Source: Thelonectria olida (lineage: Eukaryota > Ascomycota > Sordariomycetes > Hypocreales > Nectriaceae). Taken from it: a stretch of 64,000 nucleotides of DNA. The notes beneath the pieces were generated by a model. That model did not search any database and was not told where the DNA came from. It was given only the letters and a program-made list of their open reading frames with translations. Shown one piece after another: positions 32,964 to 44,167 of this stretch; positions within the stretch are counted from its first letter, which is position 1, and the number at the start of each line of letters is the position of its first letter. The translations under genes and the position numbers were made by a program. Location of the stretch: assembly GCA_020736575.1 (NCBI GenBank), contig JAGPYM010000037.1:297211-361210 (forward strand). Reading direction: 5' to 3'.

Positions 32964-33636
32964 CTACCGCCACCGGGGAGCGCTCATCGGGTTCGCATTA
33001 TGTCCTGCAGAATACGCCGGTGGTAGCGTCCCCTGCCGGCTTGCCTGTGTCATTTCCCTCCCTCTCGTCGGCGGACGACCCAGTCCGTTGTTCGGAGGAT
33101 GTGCTGTCGTGGGTGGAAGATGCGCCGCGCTAGGCGTTTGCACATCCACGTATTGCCAGTCAGTGTAGTTGATAGTCTTTGGCTCATCTTTTTGTTTCCG
33201 ATTTCGTAATGACCCTCTGTGTCTGCGGATGAGGAAAACTGAAAGCACGACGATGACTACGGCGACTGCTTGTTGTTAGTTCACAATGCCCAGCTCGGTA
33301 CGGGAAGAGAAAGCTACCTAGTACCACGAATGCGATGCCGATTTCTATCAGTTTGTTGAGATTCGGGGTTGGAGAGACAGGGTCCTGGGTACCACTCGTC
33401 GTTTGGGGAATGGACGAGACTGTGGACGTGATGGCTTCGATGGTTTGATAAGGGGTGATGGCGGTGAACAGCGTGGTTGATTGTGATGCAGAAACTATGC
33501 GCGAGACTGCTTGGTTGAGCTGGAAGTCTGCGCCGTCTATGGTTGAGAATGGGTTGGATGGCTGGGTAGTCGTTGAGAGGTCTTGCAGGAGTTCGTCGAG
33601 CGCCGACTCGTTGTCGAAGCGCGCAAGGACACTCAT
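32964..33636 (-). CDS. Single-pass membrane protein with Ser/Thr ectodomain and PPxY tail
   Basis: Two exons, 33318-33636 and 32964-33265, 206 residues. I chose ATG 33636 for its strong context (CCCACCATGAG), although the frame is open to 33801. A polar, Ser/Thr-rich N-terminal part is followed by one transmembrane helix built across the splice junction (IEIGIAFVVL joined to VAVVIVVLSVFLIRR). The tail is basic and then Pro-rich, with a PPAY sequence (PPxY motif, a ligand for WW domains of Rsp5-type ubiquitin ligases) near the end. There is no clear signal peptide, so it is probably a type III membrane protein. No family recognised. The architecture recalls small sensors or arrestin-type adaptor targets, but that is inference. 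Confidence 0.75.
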
Positions 33637-35283
33637 GGTGGGGGGCTCTCGAGCAGGTTCGGCAGGATGTGCTTGCGACCGAATCGAGGATGATGGACCA
33701 AGCCGGTTGGCGATATTCGAGAAACGTCGCGATGGTAGGAAATTCGTAAAAATCGTTGCAACGTAATTATCCCGACCAGCGATGGATCTACACTTCAGCA
33801 CTCAATGCCAGAAAAGGATGATCAAAAGATTCACGTCTCAATCAAGAAAGCAGGAAAAAAAATGACGACCAAAGGTAATAAAGCGAATATTCCCTCGCAA
33901 GCCTACATTTTCGCATCCCCTTTTGGCTCGTCGAAACCGGATGCTGCCCTACGCGCTGCTGGTGAGACGCCTTGGGGACGACGATGAGACCAGCAGCCCC
34001 TGGTCGCAGAGAGGGCTGCAGCAGTCTCGGTTTCATGACACGCCCTTTCCAAACCGCCTACCCGCACTGGAAAGACGTCGCTTCAGAGGCTTGGCTTGGT
34101 ATCGGGATTTTTAAATAGTTGACACTCGCGTGGCGGTGTCATGATTGCTTCACTTGGCGGGTCGTCGGCAAGATGCATTCATGCGATGGATGCCACATGT
34201 CATGCTGCAGCCGCGGGAGGCAGACTCGACGACAGACGACAGCGGATGGACGGAACTCCGCGCCAATTGAGCATCTCACCGCCTGCTTCCCATGAGTAAG
34301 AATAAACACAGCCCTGTTCGGCACGCTGCCGAGTTTTGATCGGATTGTGAGCCCGTTGCGACGTCATCTGCGTACGCACCCCGCTGGGCGGCTGTTGGGC
34401 GATGCCGGTTCCGTCGTGTCAAGTTCTGCCGGTAATCGAATAAGCGTATGGATCTATAATTAGGAGCTTTGGCCCGTCAAAATGTCAACTCTCGATTCTT
34501 GGGGTTGTGTTCTTGGCGAGTTCTTCTACGGTGCGCCATTGTTCACCTCCCGCAATGCGTCATCTCTCAACCATACCAGTAAGACTGCTTGACTGCCTAG
34601 AGACCTGCACCTCTATGACCCGACCATGGTCGCCTACAGTACTTCGCCTCGAATCACTCTCCTGGATAAATAAGCCCGTCCAGATTGGGTCCATCTCATG
34701 CCTCAACCAATTGCGCCATTGCCGATTCCATGTGCCGAAGACAGTTCCCCCACAAATCCGGTCCCGCCAGACCAGCAGGACACTGATGATCTGGGGTAAA
34801 AGGGCAATGTCTGATTCGCCGATGGGGCATTATTCGTATCTACCATACAGTTTAAGCTTCTGCGTCTCTGCGATGCGGATTCGTAGCATCCAAGACGCTG
34901 TCATTGTGTTGTTTTAGTCTTAATGCGCAAGTCACCCCGCCCGTGATGGATGCGGGGCTCTCCTCTTAGGCTCTCGGATAAAGGAAAATCTTTTTGACTT
35001 CCGCCATGTCCGCCAAAGCAATGGAACGCTTCTCTGCCAGGGATTACAAAATGGCTTCAGCTAGCATCTTAGTGGCCAATTGATTGATATGCGAGTCCTA
35101 CGGTGCCCACATGAGGATCTTGATTGCTCATTCAATATCCCCGACTCCCGGTAGGCCGCGTGTTTTGCCCCACGCAAGTGCGAAGAGCTCCTCGTACTCA
35201 CCTCCGCATTTTCCATTTCATCGATTGAGACTATTACTTTCTGTCCTCATTGAAATTCGAGAAGATACTCCCCTATCTCGATC
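33637..35283. other. Intergenic, no supported gene
   Basis: About 1.65 kb between divergent genes. A plus-strand frame at 34507-34917 and an overlapping one from ATG 34482 (with WGCVLGEFFYGAPLF, vaguely kinase-like) stop early and lack further domain support, so I do not call a gene. Confidence 0.45.
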
Positions 35284-36878
35284 ATGGCGTTGATCGATCT
35301 CTTGCTCTCGGCTGTGACGTCCTGGCTGACCATCCCGGCCGCCATCGCCATCGTCCTCAGCTGGTACCTCTACGCATATTTCATCACCTTTAGCCATTTG
35401 AGGGGTCTCCCAGCACCCTTTCCAGCGCAATTCACAAATCTATGGCTTCTTTATGTGTGTCGGCGTGGCGCGCGCTACAAGGTCATGCACAAGCTACATA
35501 AAGAGCTGGGCCCTGTGATTCGCATTGCGCCAAACCATGTGAGCATCGCCGATGACGAGGCCATCCCCATCATCTACGGCCATGGAAATGGCTTTCTCAA
35601 GTCGTAAGTCAGAAAGGTCCCCTGCGAAGCGTCGAGTTGACAAAGTGAAGTGAGTTCTACGATGCCTTTGTGTCTATCCGTCGTGGGCTCTTCAACACTA
35701 GAGATCGTCATGAGCACACTCGCAAACGCAAGATGATCTCTCACACCTTCTCGACAAAGTCCATTACTCAATTCGAGCCTTACGTTTATGCCAATCTGGA
35801 ACTCTTCGTGAAGCAGATTGACAACCTGATTAATAAGGGCCAGTCTAACCGTGGCCGACAAGAAGCAGAGCTCGACTGCCTTCCTTGGTTCAATTATCTG
35901 GCTTTCGATATCATCGGCGACCTGGCATTCGGTGCTCCTTTTGACATGCTTCGCAACGGAGTCGATCTTACTGAAGTCAGAGCCACACCTGAGAGCCCGC
36001 CTATTTACGCCTCCGCCATCGAGATTCTCAACCGAAGAGGAGAAGTCAGCGCCACACTCGGCTGCTTACCGCAGCTGAAGCCTTACGCCAAATGGCTACC
36101 GGACCCCTTCTTCAGCAATGGACTCAATTCAGTACAGAACCTCGCGGGCATTGCTATTGCGCGAGTGAAGGCGAGGCTAGAGAATCCCCCACCCAAAGAG
36201 AGAAAAGATTTGCTAGCACGTCTGATGGAAGGTAGAGACGAAAAGGGCGAGCCGCTTGGAAGAGAGGAACTGACGGCAGAGGCACTCACACAACTCATCG
36301 CTGGTAGCGATACCACTTCGAATTCGTCTTGCGCTTTGCTGTATTATGTGACGCGAACCCCAGGCGTCTTGGAGAAACTGCAAGCGGAAGTCGATGCCGC
36401 TATTCCCGCCGACGTCGCTGTGCCAAGTTTTGAGATGGTTAGAGATCTTCCCTACCTCGGTGCTGTCATCAACGAAACGCTCCGATTCCACTCGACATCT
36501 GGCATCGGACTCCCTCGTCAAATCCCTGAAGGAAACCCAGGAGCCACCCTTCATGGCCACTACTATCCGCCGGGAAGTGTGCTGAGTGTGCCAACGTATT
36601 CGATCCACCACTCCAAGGAAATCTGGGGACCAGATGCCGACGACTTTAAGCCAGAGCGGTGGGAGAACCTGTCGACCCGACAGAAGAATGCATTCATCCC
36701 ATTTAGTCATGGGCCAAGAGCGTGTGTCGGGAGGAATGTCGCAGAAATGGAGATGAAGCTGATTGCGGCGACCTGGGCGCGACGGTATTCGGTCGAGCTG
36801 CGGCAGGAGGTGATGGAGACACGTGAGGGGTTCTTGAGAAAGCCTCTGGGGCTAGATATCGCTATTTGGAAGAGGTAA
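35284..36878 (+). CDS. Cytochrome P450, CYP53-like (benzoate 4-monooxygenase family)
   Basis: Two exons, 35284-35603 and 35651-36878, 515 residues. An N-terminal membrane anchor (about residues 5-35) is followed by HLRGLPAPFPAQFTNLWLL. The I-helix motif AGSDTT, the K-helix ETLR (ExxR) and the heme loop FSHGPRACVGR with Cys465 are intact. KSEFYDAFVSIRRGLFNTRD, rebuilt by splicing, and the overall pattern match the CYP53 group of fungal benzoate para-hydroxylases, which sit in the ER and detoxify benzoate to 4-hydroxybenzoate. Close relatives have other aromatic substrates, so the substrate is inference. Confidence 0.9.
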
Positions 36879-37483
36879 GGTGATGGCCGGTCGATGTGAG
36901 GCGCATGCAGTAGGAGATGGGCTTCATGACGAGTCAAGGCGTGGTTCTGTAAGGAAGCGAATTCATGAGATTGCAGCCATTGGGAGTGAAGGAAATACTA
37001 GGAGACATACCGGTTGAAATAATGTGTCCTGGAGTTGCTGATGTGGTGAAGAGCCAACGGCGCAAATGGTATTCGCATCTTCTCACTCTCATTGGACATA
37101 ATAGATGTTGTTGCTGGCATTGGTCAAACAGCTTGACCCTTTCGCACCTCAGGTCTTCATGCACTGCATCGCTCCTTCCAGACTTCCTCGAGATTCTCGA
37201 GTTGTTGATAGGTAGGAAGGCACCTGCCTGTCTTGCTTTGAGCCAATCGCACATGCTCATGCCCAACCTGACACCCTAATCCTTCTGCACCTGCCCCAAG
37301 ATTAAATCTCCTCCTCCTCTGTTTCATCTCTTCTTCTTTCCTTCGCCTTCATTCTCCTCGCTTCTTCTGTCTTCTATTGACCACATCACGTCAGCCAGAA
37401 GAGCCGAGCCTTCCACGCTTCCGAGATCTACTCCCTTCATATCACATTCCATCTTCGTTCTGCACCGACAAGCATCCCTCAAA
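36879..37483. promoter_or_regulatory. Intergenic with pyrimidine-rich promoter tract
   Basis: No gene. Just upstream of the next gene, positions about 37281-37380 on the plus strand are strongly C/T-rich (CTCCTCCTCCTCTG, TCTTCTTCTTTCCTTCG). Such CT tracts are common in the promoters and leaders of highly expressed filamentous-fungus genes. This suggests that transcription starts near 37380. Confidence 0.5.
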
Positions 37484-38278
37484 ATGTGCAAGGGAACTAT
37501 CGCCATCGCCCAGTGCGCACTGGAGGATCCAGCCAAGCTCACCTTCACCTGCGGCCAGCTCCATATGGCTCTTACTGACAAAGTCATGTGCGACAAGGCC
37601 AAGGGCAGCTCCAACTTTTACTTCGGAGGTTGTGGCACCATCAACAAATCCATGACTTACGATCCTGTCGGACTCTCTGACTTACGCAAGCATCTTTGTG
37701 TGCGCTGCTCTAAGAAGCCTGTCCCAATGCTGCAAGATCAGGGCAAGCCCCTCGAGACCGCGGCCCCAGTCAACCAAGTCTGGGCCGAGGAGCCGTTCAT
37801 GAACATGCACTTTGCCACTGGTTCCATGGGTTCCCCTGCCCTCTATACGGTCCCCGAAGCTGCCTCCCACGAGAAGACCAACTTGCCCGAGGAGCCAAAG
37901 AATGACAAGCAGACCAACCTTGAGGCTCAGACCAACCTTGAGGCTTCGATCTCCCAGCCAGCTGAACTGGCCTCCGAGCCTCCTCTGGTCACTGCTGATA
38001 TCAACGTCACTACCGCCGACACCACTGCCGACATCAACGGCGACACCATCGTCGATACCACCATCGATACTGCCGTCGACAACACCCCCGTCGACACCAC
38101 CATCGGCACCGCTGACCAGCAGGATTCTTCAGTTACTCCGATTGACGTCAAAACCAGCGGCGTAGATATTGAGGAGCGCTTCATTCTCGCTGCTGCTACG
38201 AAGGAGATCCCCAAGGTCCAGGAAGGTACCCACAGGTTATCCATGGCGAAGTCTTTCCTCCTGGGAGCTACCGCCTAA
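37484..38278 (+). CDS. Hypothetical protein with Cys-rich N-terminus and Thr/Asp repeat tail
   Basis: Single exon, 264 residues, preceded by a CT-rich promoter and AAAATG context. The first 75 residues carry seven or eight Cys spaced as possible zinc ligands (MCKGTIAIAQC, FTCGQ, MCDKAK, GGCG, LCVRCSKK). This resembles small fungal proteins with a treble-clef-like Cys domain, but I know no function. The C-terminal half is low complexity with a tandem QTNLEA pair and several irregular TTAD/TTVDT repeats. There is no signal peptide or membrane helix. The strong codon bias towards C-ending codons supports a real gene. Confidence 0.65.
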   Translation: MCKGTIAIAQCALEDPAKLTFTCGQLHMALTDKVMCDKAKGSSNFYFGGCGTINKSMTYDPVGLSDLRKHLCVRCSKKPVPMLQDQGKPLETAAPVNQVWAEEPFMNMHFATGSMGSPALYTVPEAASHEKTNLPEEPKNDKQTNLEAQTNLEASISQPAELASEPPLVTADINVTTADTTADINGDTIVDTTIDTAVDNTPVDTTIGTADQQDSSVTPIDVKTSGVDIEERFILAAATKEIPKVQEGTHRLSMAKSFLLGATA

Positions 38279-39817
38279 TGGAACCACGGAAGATGGTAAT
38301 CAAGCCTCAACAAATGAATCCTTTGTGGGGATGGTTTCCAGGAACTGAAGCGATACAGTTGGGGTTTCGAGGAGGAATCTGTGGGATTGGGGAGGATTTC
38401 TCATTGCCTGTACTTTAGTTCGAAATGGAATTTTACCTGAGATTGATGAAGGAATACTCTGAAAACTTGATCTCAAACGTTGCTACAAAGGATGAATTGA
38501 TTGTGCATGATGTCTGACACAACCGAGCAAACAGAACACACACATTTCTCATGCAAACGCGGCCCCCACAAAAACAACACAAAGGAGAGAATCTAAGGTG
38601 GCTCATGAAGATGCTATTCTTGTAGAAACAGAATGAGGTCTGAAACTGAGAAGCTGATGCACCGTGTTCGATGCGCCGGCTAGTGTTAGAGATGCTAAGC
38701 AATCACTCATCTCCTATCAACCTTTCAGGACTATCCGGTAAGTTGTGTCCCACTCGAGGTTTCTGTTGGGGTGAAAGACGCTTCTTCATAGTTTTCAGTG
38801 TTGTTTCTCTTTTCGTAGACGCGACGGCCGTTGCCTGTTCGTGGTCGTGACGCGACATCACGGGGTTTGCCTAGTCGCGTATACACAACTGGTTGGCAAT
38901 CAAGGACCAATCCAAATACAATTCAAGCTGGGAAAAGAGGTGGCCCTAATAAAACATGTGGATAATTAAGGTGCGCTTTTTTCTTTCTTTTTTAGAGTGG
39001 TATGGACATTTGCGGCCAGTGGATGGAAGCGTCTTGCCACTCCAGACGCAAGGTTCTTTGGGGAGACGGACAAAGGTAAATCGCGAATGAACGAACCTTG
39101 AGAGATGAACGTAGACATGCAACAAGATCCCTAATGAAACTTTGCCTTGATGAAGCTTGCGGTCCATGTAGATAGTAAACGCAAACTGGCTCTCCGCCGT
39201 CCAGCCCAAGTGGTGTTGTCTGCTCGTCGGTTCAGCCGCCCAGAACATGTCCATGCCTAGGTAGGTACCTACCTGGATCAGACCTATACATACATCGAAC
39301 ATCTTAGACTGTAAGTGACCACCTAGAACCTTATATCCCTACTTTTTTACTTATTTAGTTACTTTGCTATCCTGCTTGCCGCTGGTTTAATGTGCTGGTT
39401 GCCCTGCCGGTTGCAGCAGGCCCCTCAAGGGGCTAGGTATAGATACCTAACCTTTCCAGCAGCTGAGACTTAGAGCTCTTTCCTACCTAGGTATTTGACT
39501 ACTCATATATTCATCAAGTTATTGATTGAAAAACAAGGCTGGCCGTCAGGAGCAGTCCGTCGCTCGCCTCTCTGGCAGTGGCCTTGTTTCCTTGCCTCGC
39601 AGCTGTCGGCGAGTGCCGTTTGCACGAACAACCATGTCGAGCCAAATTTTATTCTCAGAAACATGCCGAATGCGGAACTTTGTTCCTTCCACATATAAAT
39701 TTCTCTCATCTTTTCCTCTCGCTTTCTGCCCACAAACCTCTTGCCATCCACAAACATACCAACATCGACCAAGCTACTACCATCCACGAGCCTGCCACCG
39801 TCAAATAAAGACCAAAG
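38279..39817. other. Intergenic, no supported gene
   Basis: About 1.54 kb. The minus-strand frames 38433-38702 and 38946-39302 show no domain and no fitting splice sites. The stretch contains a cluster of short palindromes (listed separately). Confidence 0.45.
39255..39495. repeat. Short palindromic TACCTAGGTA-type motifs
   Basis: Three related palindromes occur within 240 bases: CTAGGTAGGTACCTACCTGG near 39257, CTAGGTATAGATACCTAACC near 39433, and CTACCTAGGTATTTG near 39483. From memory, such motifs are frequent in Sordariomycete intergenic DNA. Function unknown; they could form small cruciforms or bind a dimeric factor. Confidence 0.55.
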
Positions 39818-40111
39818 ATGGCGCATATCGAACATATCGAACCACTCAAAACCCTTCGTATCTATATATTGCGAGGAGATCGTTTCGGAGAACCTATTTT
39901 CAACTTCCGCCTGCCTTTGCCGCCCAAGACCCGATCTACGATTCCTCGCACTCCATCCAGCCTGCGCCAAGTCACATCGACTGACGATGTCGCTGAGGAC
40001 TCCTTCGAGGAGTTGTTCCGTCTCGAATCAGGCGAATCAAGCGAATCAAGCGGCTGCTCTGATTCGACCGAGGAGGTCCCGGTTAAGAGTGCCACAGACG
40101 TCGCAGCCTAG
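39818..40111 (+). CDS. Small acidic hypothetical protein
   Basis: Single frame of 97 codons with a good start context (AAAGATGG). It encodes MAHIEHIEPLKTLRIYILRG, a Pro-rich middle and an acidic, Ser/Glu-rich end (LESGESSESSGCSDSTEE). No domain recognised. The DNA just downstream repeats similar Ser/Thr/Glu-coding units with stops and frame breaks, so this may be the intact 5' part of a longer, decayed gene. Moderate to low confidence that it is expressed. Confidence 0.4.
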   Translation: MAHIEHIEPLKTLRIYILRGDRFGEPIFNFRLPLPPKTRSTIPRTPSSLRQVTSTDDVAEDSFEELFRLESGESSESSGCSDSTEEVPVKSATDVAA

Positions 40112-41182
40112 AAGGCCGGGCCTGTGGACATTCTTGCTCTGATCCACGCCTCATTCGACGACGAAGACGGCTTCGAATACTAGAAGCCACGACAGACGAT
40201 ATATCCGCTACTAGAAGCTGCGACTCCACAGACCACGAAGCAACTGAGATGGAAGAGAGCGCTTTCTCGACTGAGCCCACTGCGAACTCGACAGTTGAAG
40301 CCGTCGATCTTTCGGGGACGATGCTTGGGAACATCAGTCCATCCACCACACCGACACCACGACAGACGAAGCGCCTGCAATAATATGCTGGGACTACAAG
40401 AACTCAAAACCAACTGATGTAGAAGAGGCCGCTTCCTCGACTGAAACTACAGCGAACCCGACAGATGAAGCCGTCAATCTCCCTGGAAGATGTTGGAGAA
40501 CAGTGAACCTATAGTCTTCCCAAAAGGTTGTCCGAGTACAGTCACGACTACGATATGAATGCAACACACAAGCTGGTAAACTTCCCCGAGGGGAAGTCCG
40601 GAGACCCAATCAGCATACACTTCAGAGAGACGTGCTCACTCTAGCCCAATCTTTTGAAGAATCGTCCATCCGATCATCCCCAAGCACCTCAGATGCAGAC
40701 ATGAACAACGGAGGTGGCGGGGGGTCACGCAACGGTGGTGGCAATGGGCGAGGAGATGGAGGACACCCATCAACCGATGCAATCACGAGCCTTCAGGGAG
40801 CGTCGACAACCAAGTCTCGCTGTTCAAACTTGACTTGACCAGCGCGACCAAGGGACACCGGGGAACATCACACAGTCGATCACCAGTCAACCAATCCTCA
40901 GATTGCCACATGAGTGCACAACATGGTTACCAGCAACAAGCACGCGTCTCCTTGAAGACCCTTAACCCCTTCGACGCGAATCGCAACTGAGCCATTCTCC
41001 CCTCATTTGCTACATAAGTGCTACATAGACGCAGGAACCAAGCCGAGATCCCGCCTTGCCAGGTCTGCCTGGATGACGGCGACGTATATTTTGGGGGTCA
41101 TTAAGCGCTGAATTGATTCATATCCTTGAAATACTGGCCTTGAGTATCTGCCTAAACAATTGGACGCGACCCTTAGGCGTCG
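40112..41182. other. Non-coding or decayed coding DNA
   Basis: This stretch reads like fragments of a Ser/Thr/Glu- and Gly/Asn-rich protein in changing frames. One is a Gly-rich plus frame at 40632-40838 (with NNGGGGGSRNGGGNGRGDGG); another is a frame ending at 40990 with NQVSLFKLDLTSATKGHRG. No single spliced model satisfied me. It may be a pseudogene that continues the 39818 frame. Confidence 0.35.
40187..40520 (+). repeat. Imperfect tandem duplication, unit about 170 bases
   Basis: The 13-base CCACGACAGACGA occurs at 40187 and 40357, exactly 170 bases apart. Further along, each unit carries a matching segment: GCTTTCTCGACTGAG in the first and GCTTCCTCGACTGAA in the second, followed in both by GAAGCCGTC-ATCT. 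The two units differ by substitutions and small gaps. Confidence 0.6.
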
Positions 41183-41701
41183 TTATTGGACATCACTGGG
41201 AACAAAAAGGCCTCTTTTGGTCACGGTTAATTCAACTTGGTCAGTCTTTTTGGGCGTTAAGAGTGCAAAAAGGGACTTGCCCAGTCCCACTGCATCGCAA
41301 AGGAAGCCGCCTCTAAAGACAGATCGGGCTAGGATCTGCAACTTCTCATAGCCAGTAGCCTGCCATGGCTTTAAAATGGTATCAATGCCATTAATACTAT
41401 CTAATATCATTTCAGTATTTGTAAATTGTCCCTATTAATGGCCAGATGTGCGAGCATGCATAATCCACAAGTAGGTATATGATGGTAGTACTTACCAGAT
41501 GCCGAGATGGGCATCACTCGACAAAAAGTCGAGGATGCCCACTCTCTCCCCGTTTATAATTAGATGTAGTGTTGCGAGTTGATCCAAACTCTCTATAGAT
41601 TGAGGGGCGATTGATGAGCCATCGGACCTGTAGGGTATATAATGACACATGTTCGCGACTAGAAGTTTCCTTGGACCAACCATTAAGAGAAGGAAGGTCA
41701 T
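41183..41701 (-). pseudogene. Remnant of a SNF2-type helicase-like gene
   Basis: The minus-strand frame at 41410-41183 contains LKPWQATGYEKLQILARSVF followed by GGFLCDAVGLGKSLFALL. This is the Q-motif-like and Walker A (motif I) region of SNF2-family ATPases (compare DEMGLGKT). A second minus-strand frame upstream of it (41701-41492, ending in DAHLGIW) may be the preceding part, offset by frameshift or intron. Nothing downstream supplies motifs II-VI; the window continues into unrelated sequence. So this is a short, broken fragment, perhaps of one of the expanded fungal SNF2 families. Confidence 0.5.
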
Positions 41702-42338
41702 TCTGCTTAATTAGCCATCCATTGCTTTGTTAAGGACGTTTTCGACCAGACGCTTTTAAAATATGTGATACCGTCCTGTTCCGGCTCAACACTATTGTCT
41801 CTACTCTCTGATCTTCATGTCTCGGGCCCAGTTATCGACGTCCTTGTTCCCATTGATGGTAACCTAGCTAAATCACAACTACGCGAACCGTGGTATCGCC
41901 TCATGGCAAAATGGAATCTTATAAAAGACCAAAGTGAGACACCAAATGCAATCCCATAACGCATTACGAATACTACCTATGTTCCTGGAGAGGGGCTCGG
42001 AAGACGATAATATAATCTAGGTAGTTCCGGAATTTGTCGGCCATACAGGAGGAGTACAATGACAGTCCAAAAGACTCGCACCACCTTACATATAGTATGT
42101 TAGTATGGAAGGTTAGGAGTGAGGGTGCCAGACTTGGCTTGTCACTTTAACAATCGATCATGCAAGTTATCAAAATGTCTCGACTGTTCATAGTCATTGT
42201 CATTGGCCATATAGGCTCGCTAGTTCAACACCTGCAGTCATAGTTTCGTGATACAACTTGCAGTCACCCTATATATCGCTATAGACAAAAGTCCACCCAA
42301 CAGCGGCGCCAATCGCAACCGCTTTCGGTTTTCCCGCT
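41702..42338. other. Intergenic, possible further gene debris
   Basis: A plus-strand frame at 41765-41959 (with LREPWYRLMAKWNLIKDQS) has protein-like composition but no start or end that fits a gene. It may be another relic of the SNF2 remnant's neighbourhood. The rest is the 3' flank of the sugar transporter. Confidence 0.35.
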
Positions 42339-44167
42339 TTAAGCTTCTTGCTTTCTGTTCTCGACCTCAACACCCATGCCATGCTCCTCCTCGGCCATGC
42401 GCTGCTTCTCGGTGCGAGCGGCATCCTTCTCGTCGGCATCCTTGTTGCCGTGAAGACCGATCTTGTACCAGGGGAGGTCAAAGAGGTGATCCATGCTCTC
42501 CAGGCTGCGGCCAGAGGTCTCAGGCACGGAGAACCAGACCCACATGCCACCGACGAAGGTAACGGCGGCGAAGCACCAGAAAGTACCCTTGGGCGAAATG
42601 CCGCCGTCGGAAACAGGTAGAAGCATGTTGGGCACGGCACGGGAGTTTCCGTACTGGTTGGCAAAGTGCAGCGTCATAGCCCACGAGGTGGCCAAGGCTC
42701 GGATGCGCAGAGGGAACAACTCGGCAGTAAGCAGGTACTGCATGGAGTTCCAGCCGAGAGCCCAACCGAAGCCAGAGACGTAGATCATGGCAATGGCACC
42801 TCGGCTGGGGCCCTTGTCGGCGGCGGGCAGGATGAAGTCGTCCACGGTACCAAGCTCGGGGACGGCAGTGAGGAAGGAAGCGACGTAGATCATGGCGATG
42901 GTCTGGAGGGTAATACCGGTCAAGAGAGCACGCTTGCGACCGATGACATCGACCAGGAACAGAGCGCAGATCATGGCAGCGATGAGCTTGACGATACCGA
43001 AGACAGCAGTGACGAGCAGGGACTCCTCCGATCCAGTGATACCGAGAAGCTTGAACAGATCAGGGGCGTAGAGAGTGATGGAACCAGCGCCAGACCACTG
43101 GGAGAGGAACTGAACCATGCTGGACATGTAAAGACGGTAAAGGTTGCTGGGAACGAAGAGGAGCTCCTTAATCTTACCGGCCCAGCCGACACCCTGAGTA
43201 GCCTCAAGCTCGTGGTCAAGAGCAGACTGGATGACAGCAATCTCGCGGATGACGTACTCGCCATCGACGGGCTGTCGTCGCAAGCGTGCCATGACATGGG
43301 CCGCCTGGTCGGCCTTGCCCTGCTTGACGAGGAAGCGAGGCGACTCGTACTGGAAGAAGCTGAGGATGAGGATGATGCCGGCCATCATGATGTGAAGACT
43401 GGTGGGGACCATCCATTGGTTGTGGCTGTGGTCCGAGATGTGCAGGGCGGCGCCATAGTTGGCAAAGTAGGCGAGGACAATTCCGAGATACACAGCGCCA
43501 CTGTGCGACCGTTAGCAACGAAGCCAATCTGGTGATGAAGTTTCCACTTACGTAAAGATACAAGTGCAAAGACCTCGGATTGCTGCAGGTGCAACCTCGG
43601 CGATGTAGACAGGACTGCGAGACTATTAGCTTGGCGATCATTGCGACATGGTTGCGAAACATACCCGACAACAGGAGTTTGTCCAACACCGAGACCGGCG
43701 ATGAAGCGACCAGCGTAGATGGCGCCCAAGTTGCCCTTGACACCGCCAGCCATGAAGATGGCAATGCCGACAGCCCAGAGAGTGCAGAGGAATCGAGTAG
43801 CCCAGATGCGACCGATGCGATCGCAAACTAGGAAAGCGCTAGGATACATGTTAGTCGCTGTAACGACCGAATTGTATGGCAATACTTACATGAGAGCACC
43901 GGCGACAGAGCCAATTTGTACCATGGCAGAGACATTGGCCTTGATGTTGGCCTGCTCGACCTTAGAATAGGAGTCATAGTCGATGGTGGTCTGGAAGTCA
44001 TCCGAGTTGAAAGCGCCCGAGATGAGACCCTCGTCGATACCACGAGCAGCACCGAGGAGAGCAAAAGAAATAACGGAAAACCACAGTCTCCAGTTGAAGA
44101 CACCTTCGGGCTCGCCGAGGTCCTTCAACTTGAAGATGTTGACGGGCTTCTTTACACCACCAGCCAT
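42339..44167 (-). CDS. MFS sugar-type transporter, quinate permease-like
   Basis: Four exons: 43890-44167, 43665-43838, 43552-43614, 42339-43500, giving 558 residues with about 12 membrane helices. Sugar porter signatures are visible: DRIGRIWATR after helix 2, YESPRFLVKQGKADQA before the central loop, DVIGRKRALL after helix 8 and SVPETSGRSLESMDHLF at the end. The N-terminus (GVFNWRLWFSVISFALLGAA, then RGIDEGLISGAF) is typical of fungal quinate/sugar porters. It probably takes up a sugar or cyclic polyol by proton symport at the plasma membrane. Introns of 50-51 bases all have matching phases. The highly biased codons suggest strong expression. Confidence 0.9.

Noticed and set aside
34482..34620. 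Short frame with WGCVLGEFFYGAPLF resembling a kinase subdomain
   Set aside because: Lacks other kinase motifs and stops after about 35 codons; the resemblance is too short to support a relic.
42666..43535. 289-codon plus-strand frame opposite the sugar transporter
   Set aside because: Antisense shadow of a codon-biased exon; the minus-strand protein has full transporter signatures.
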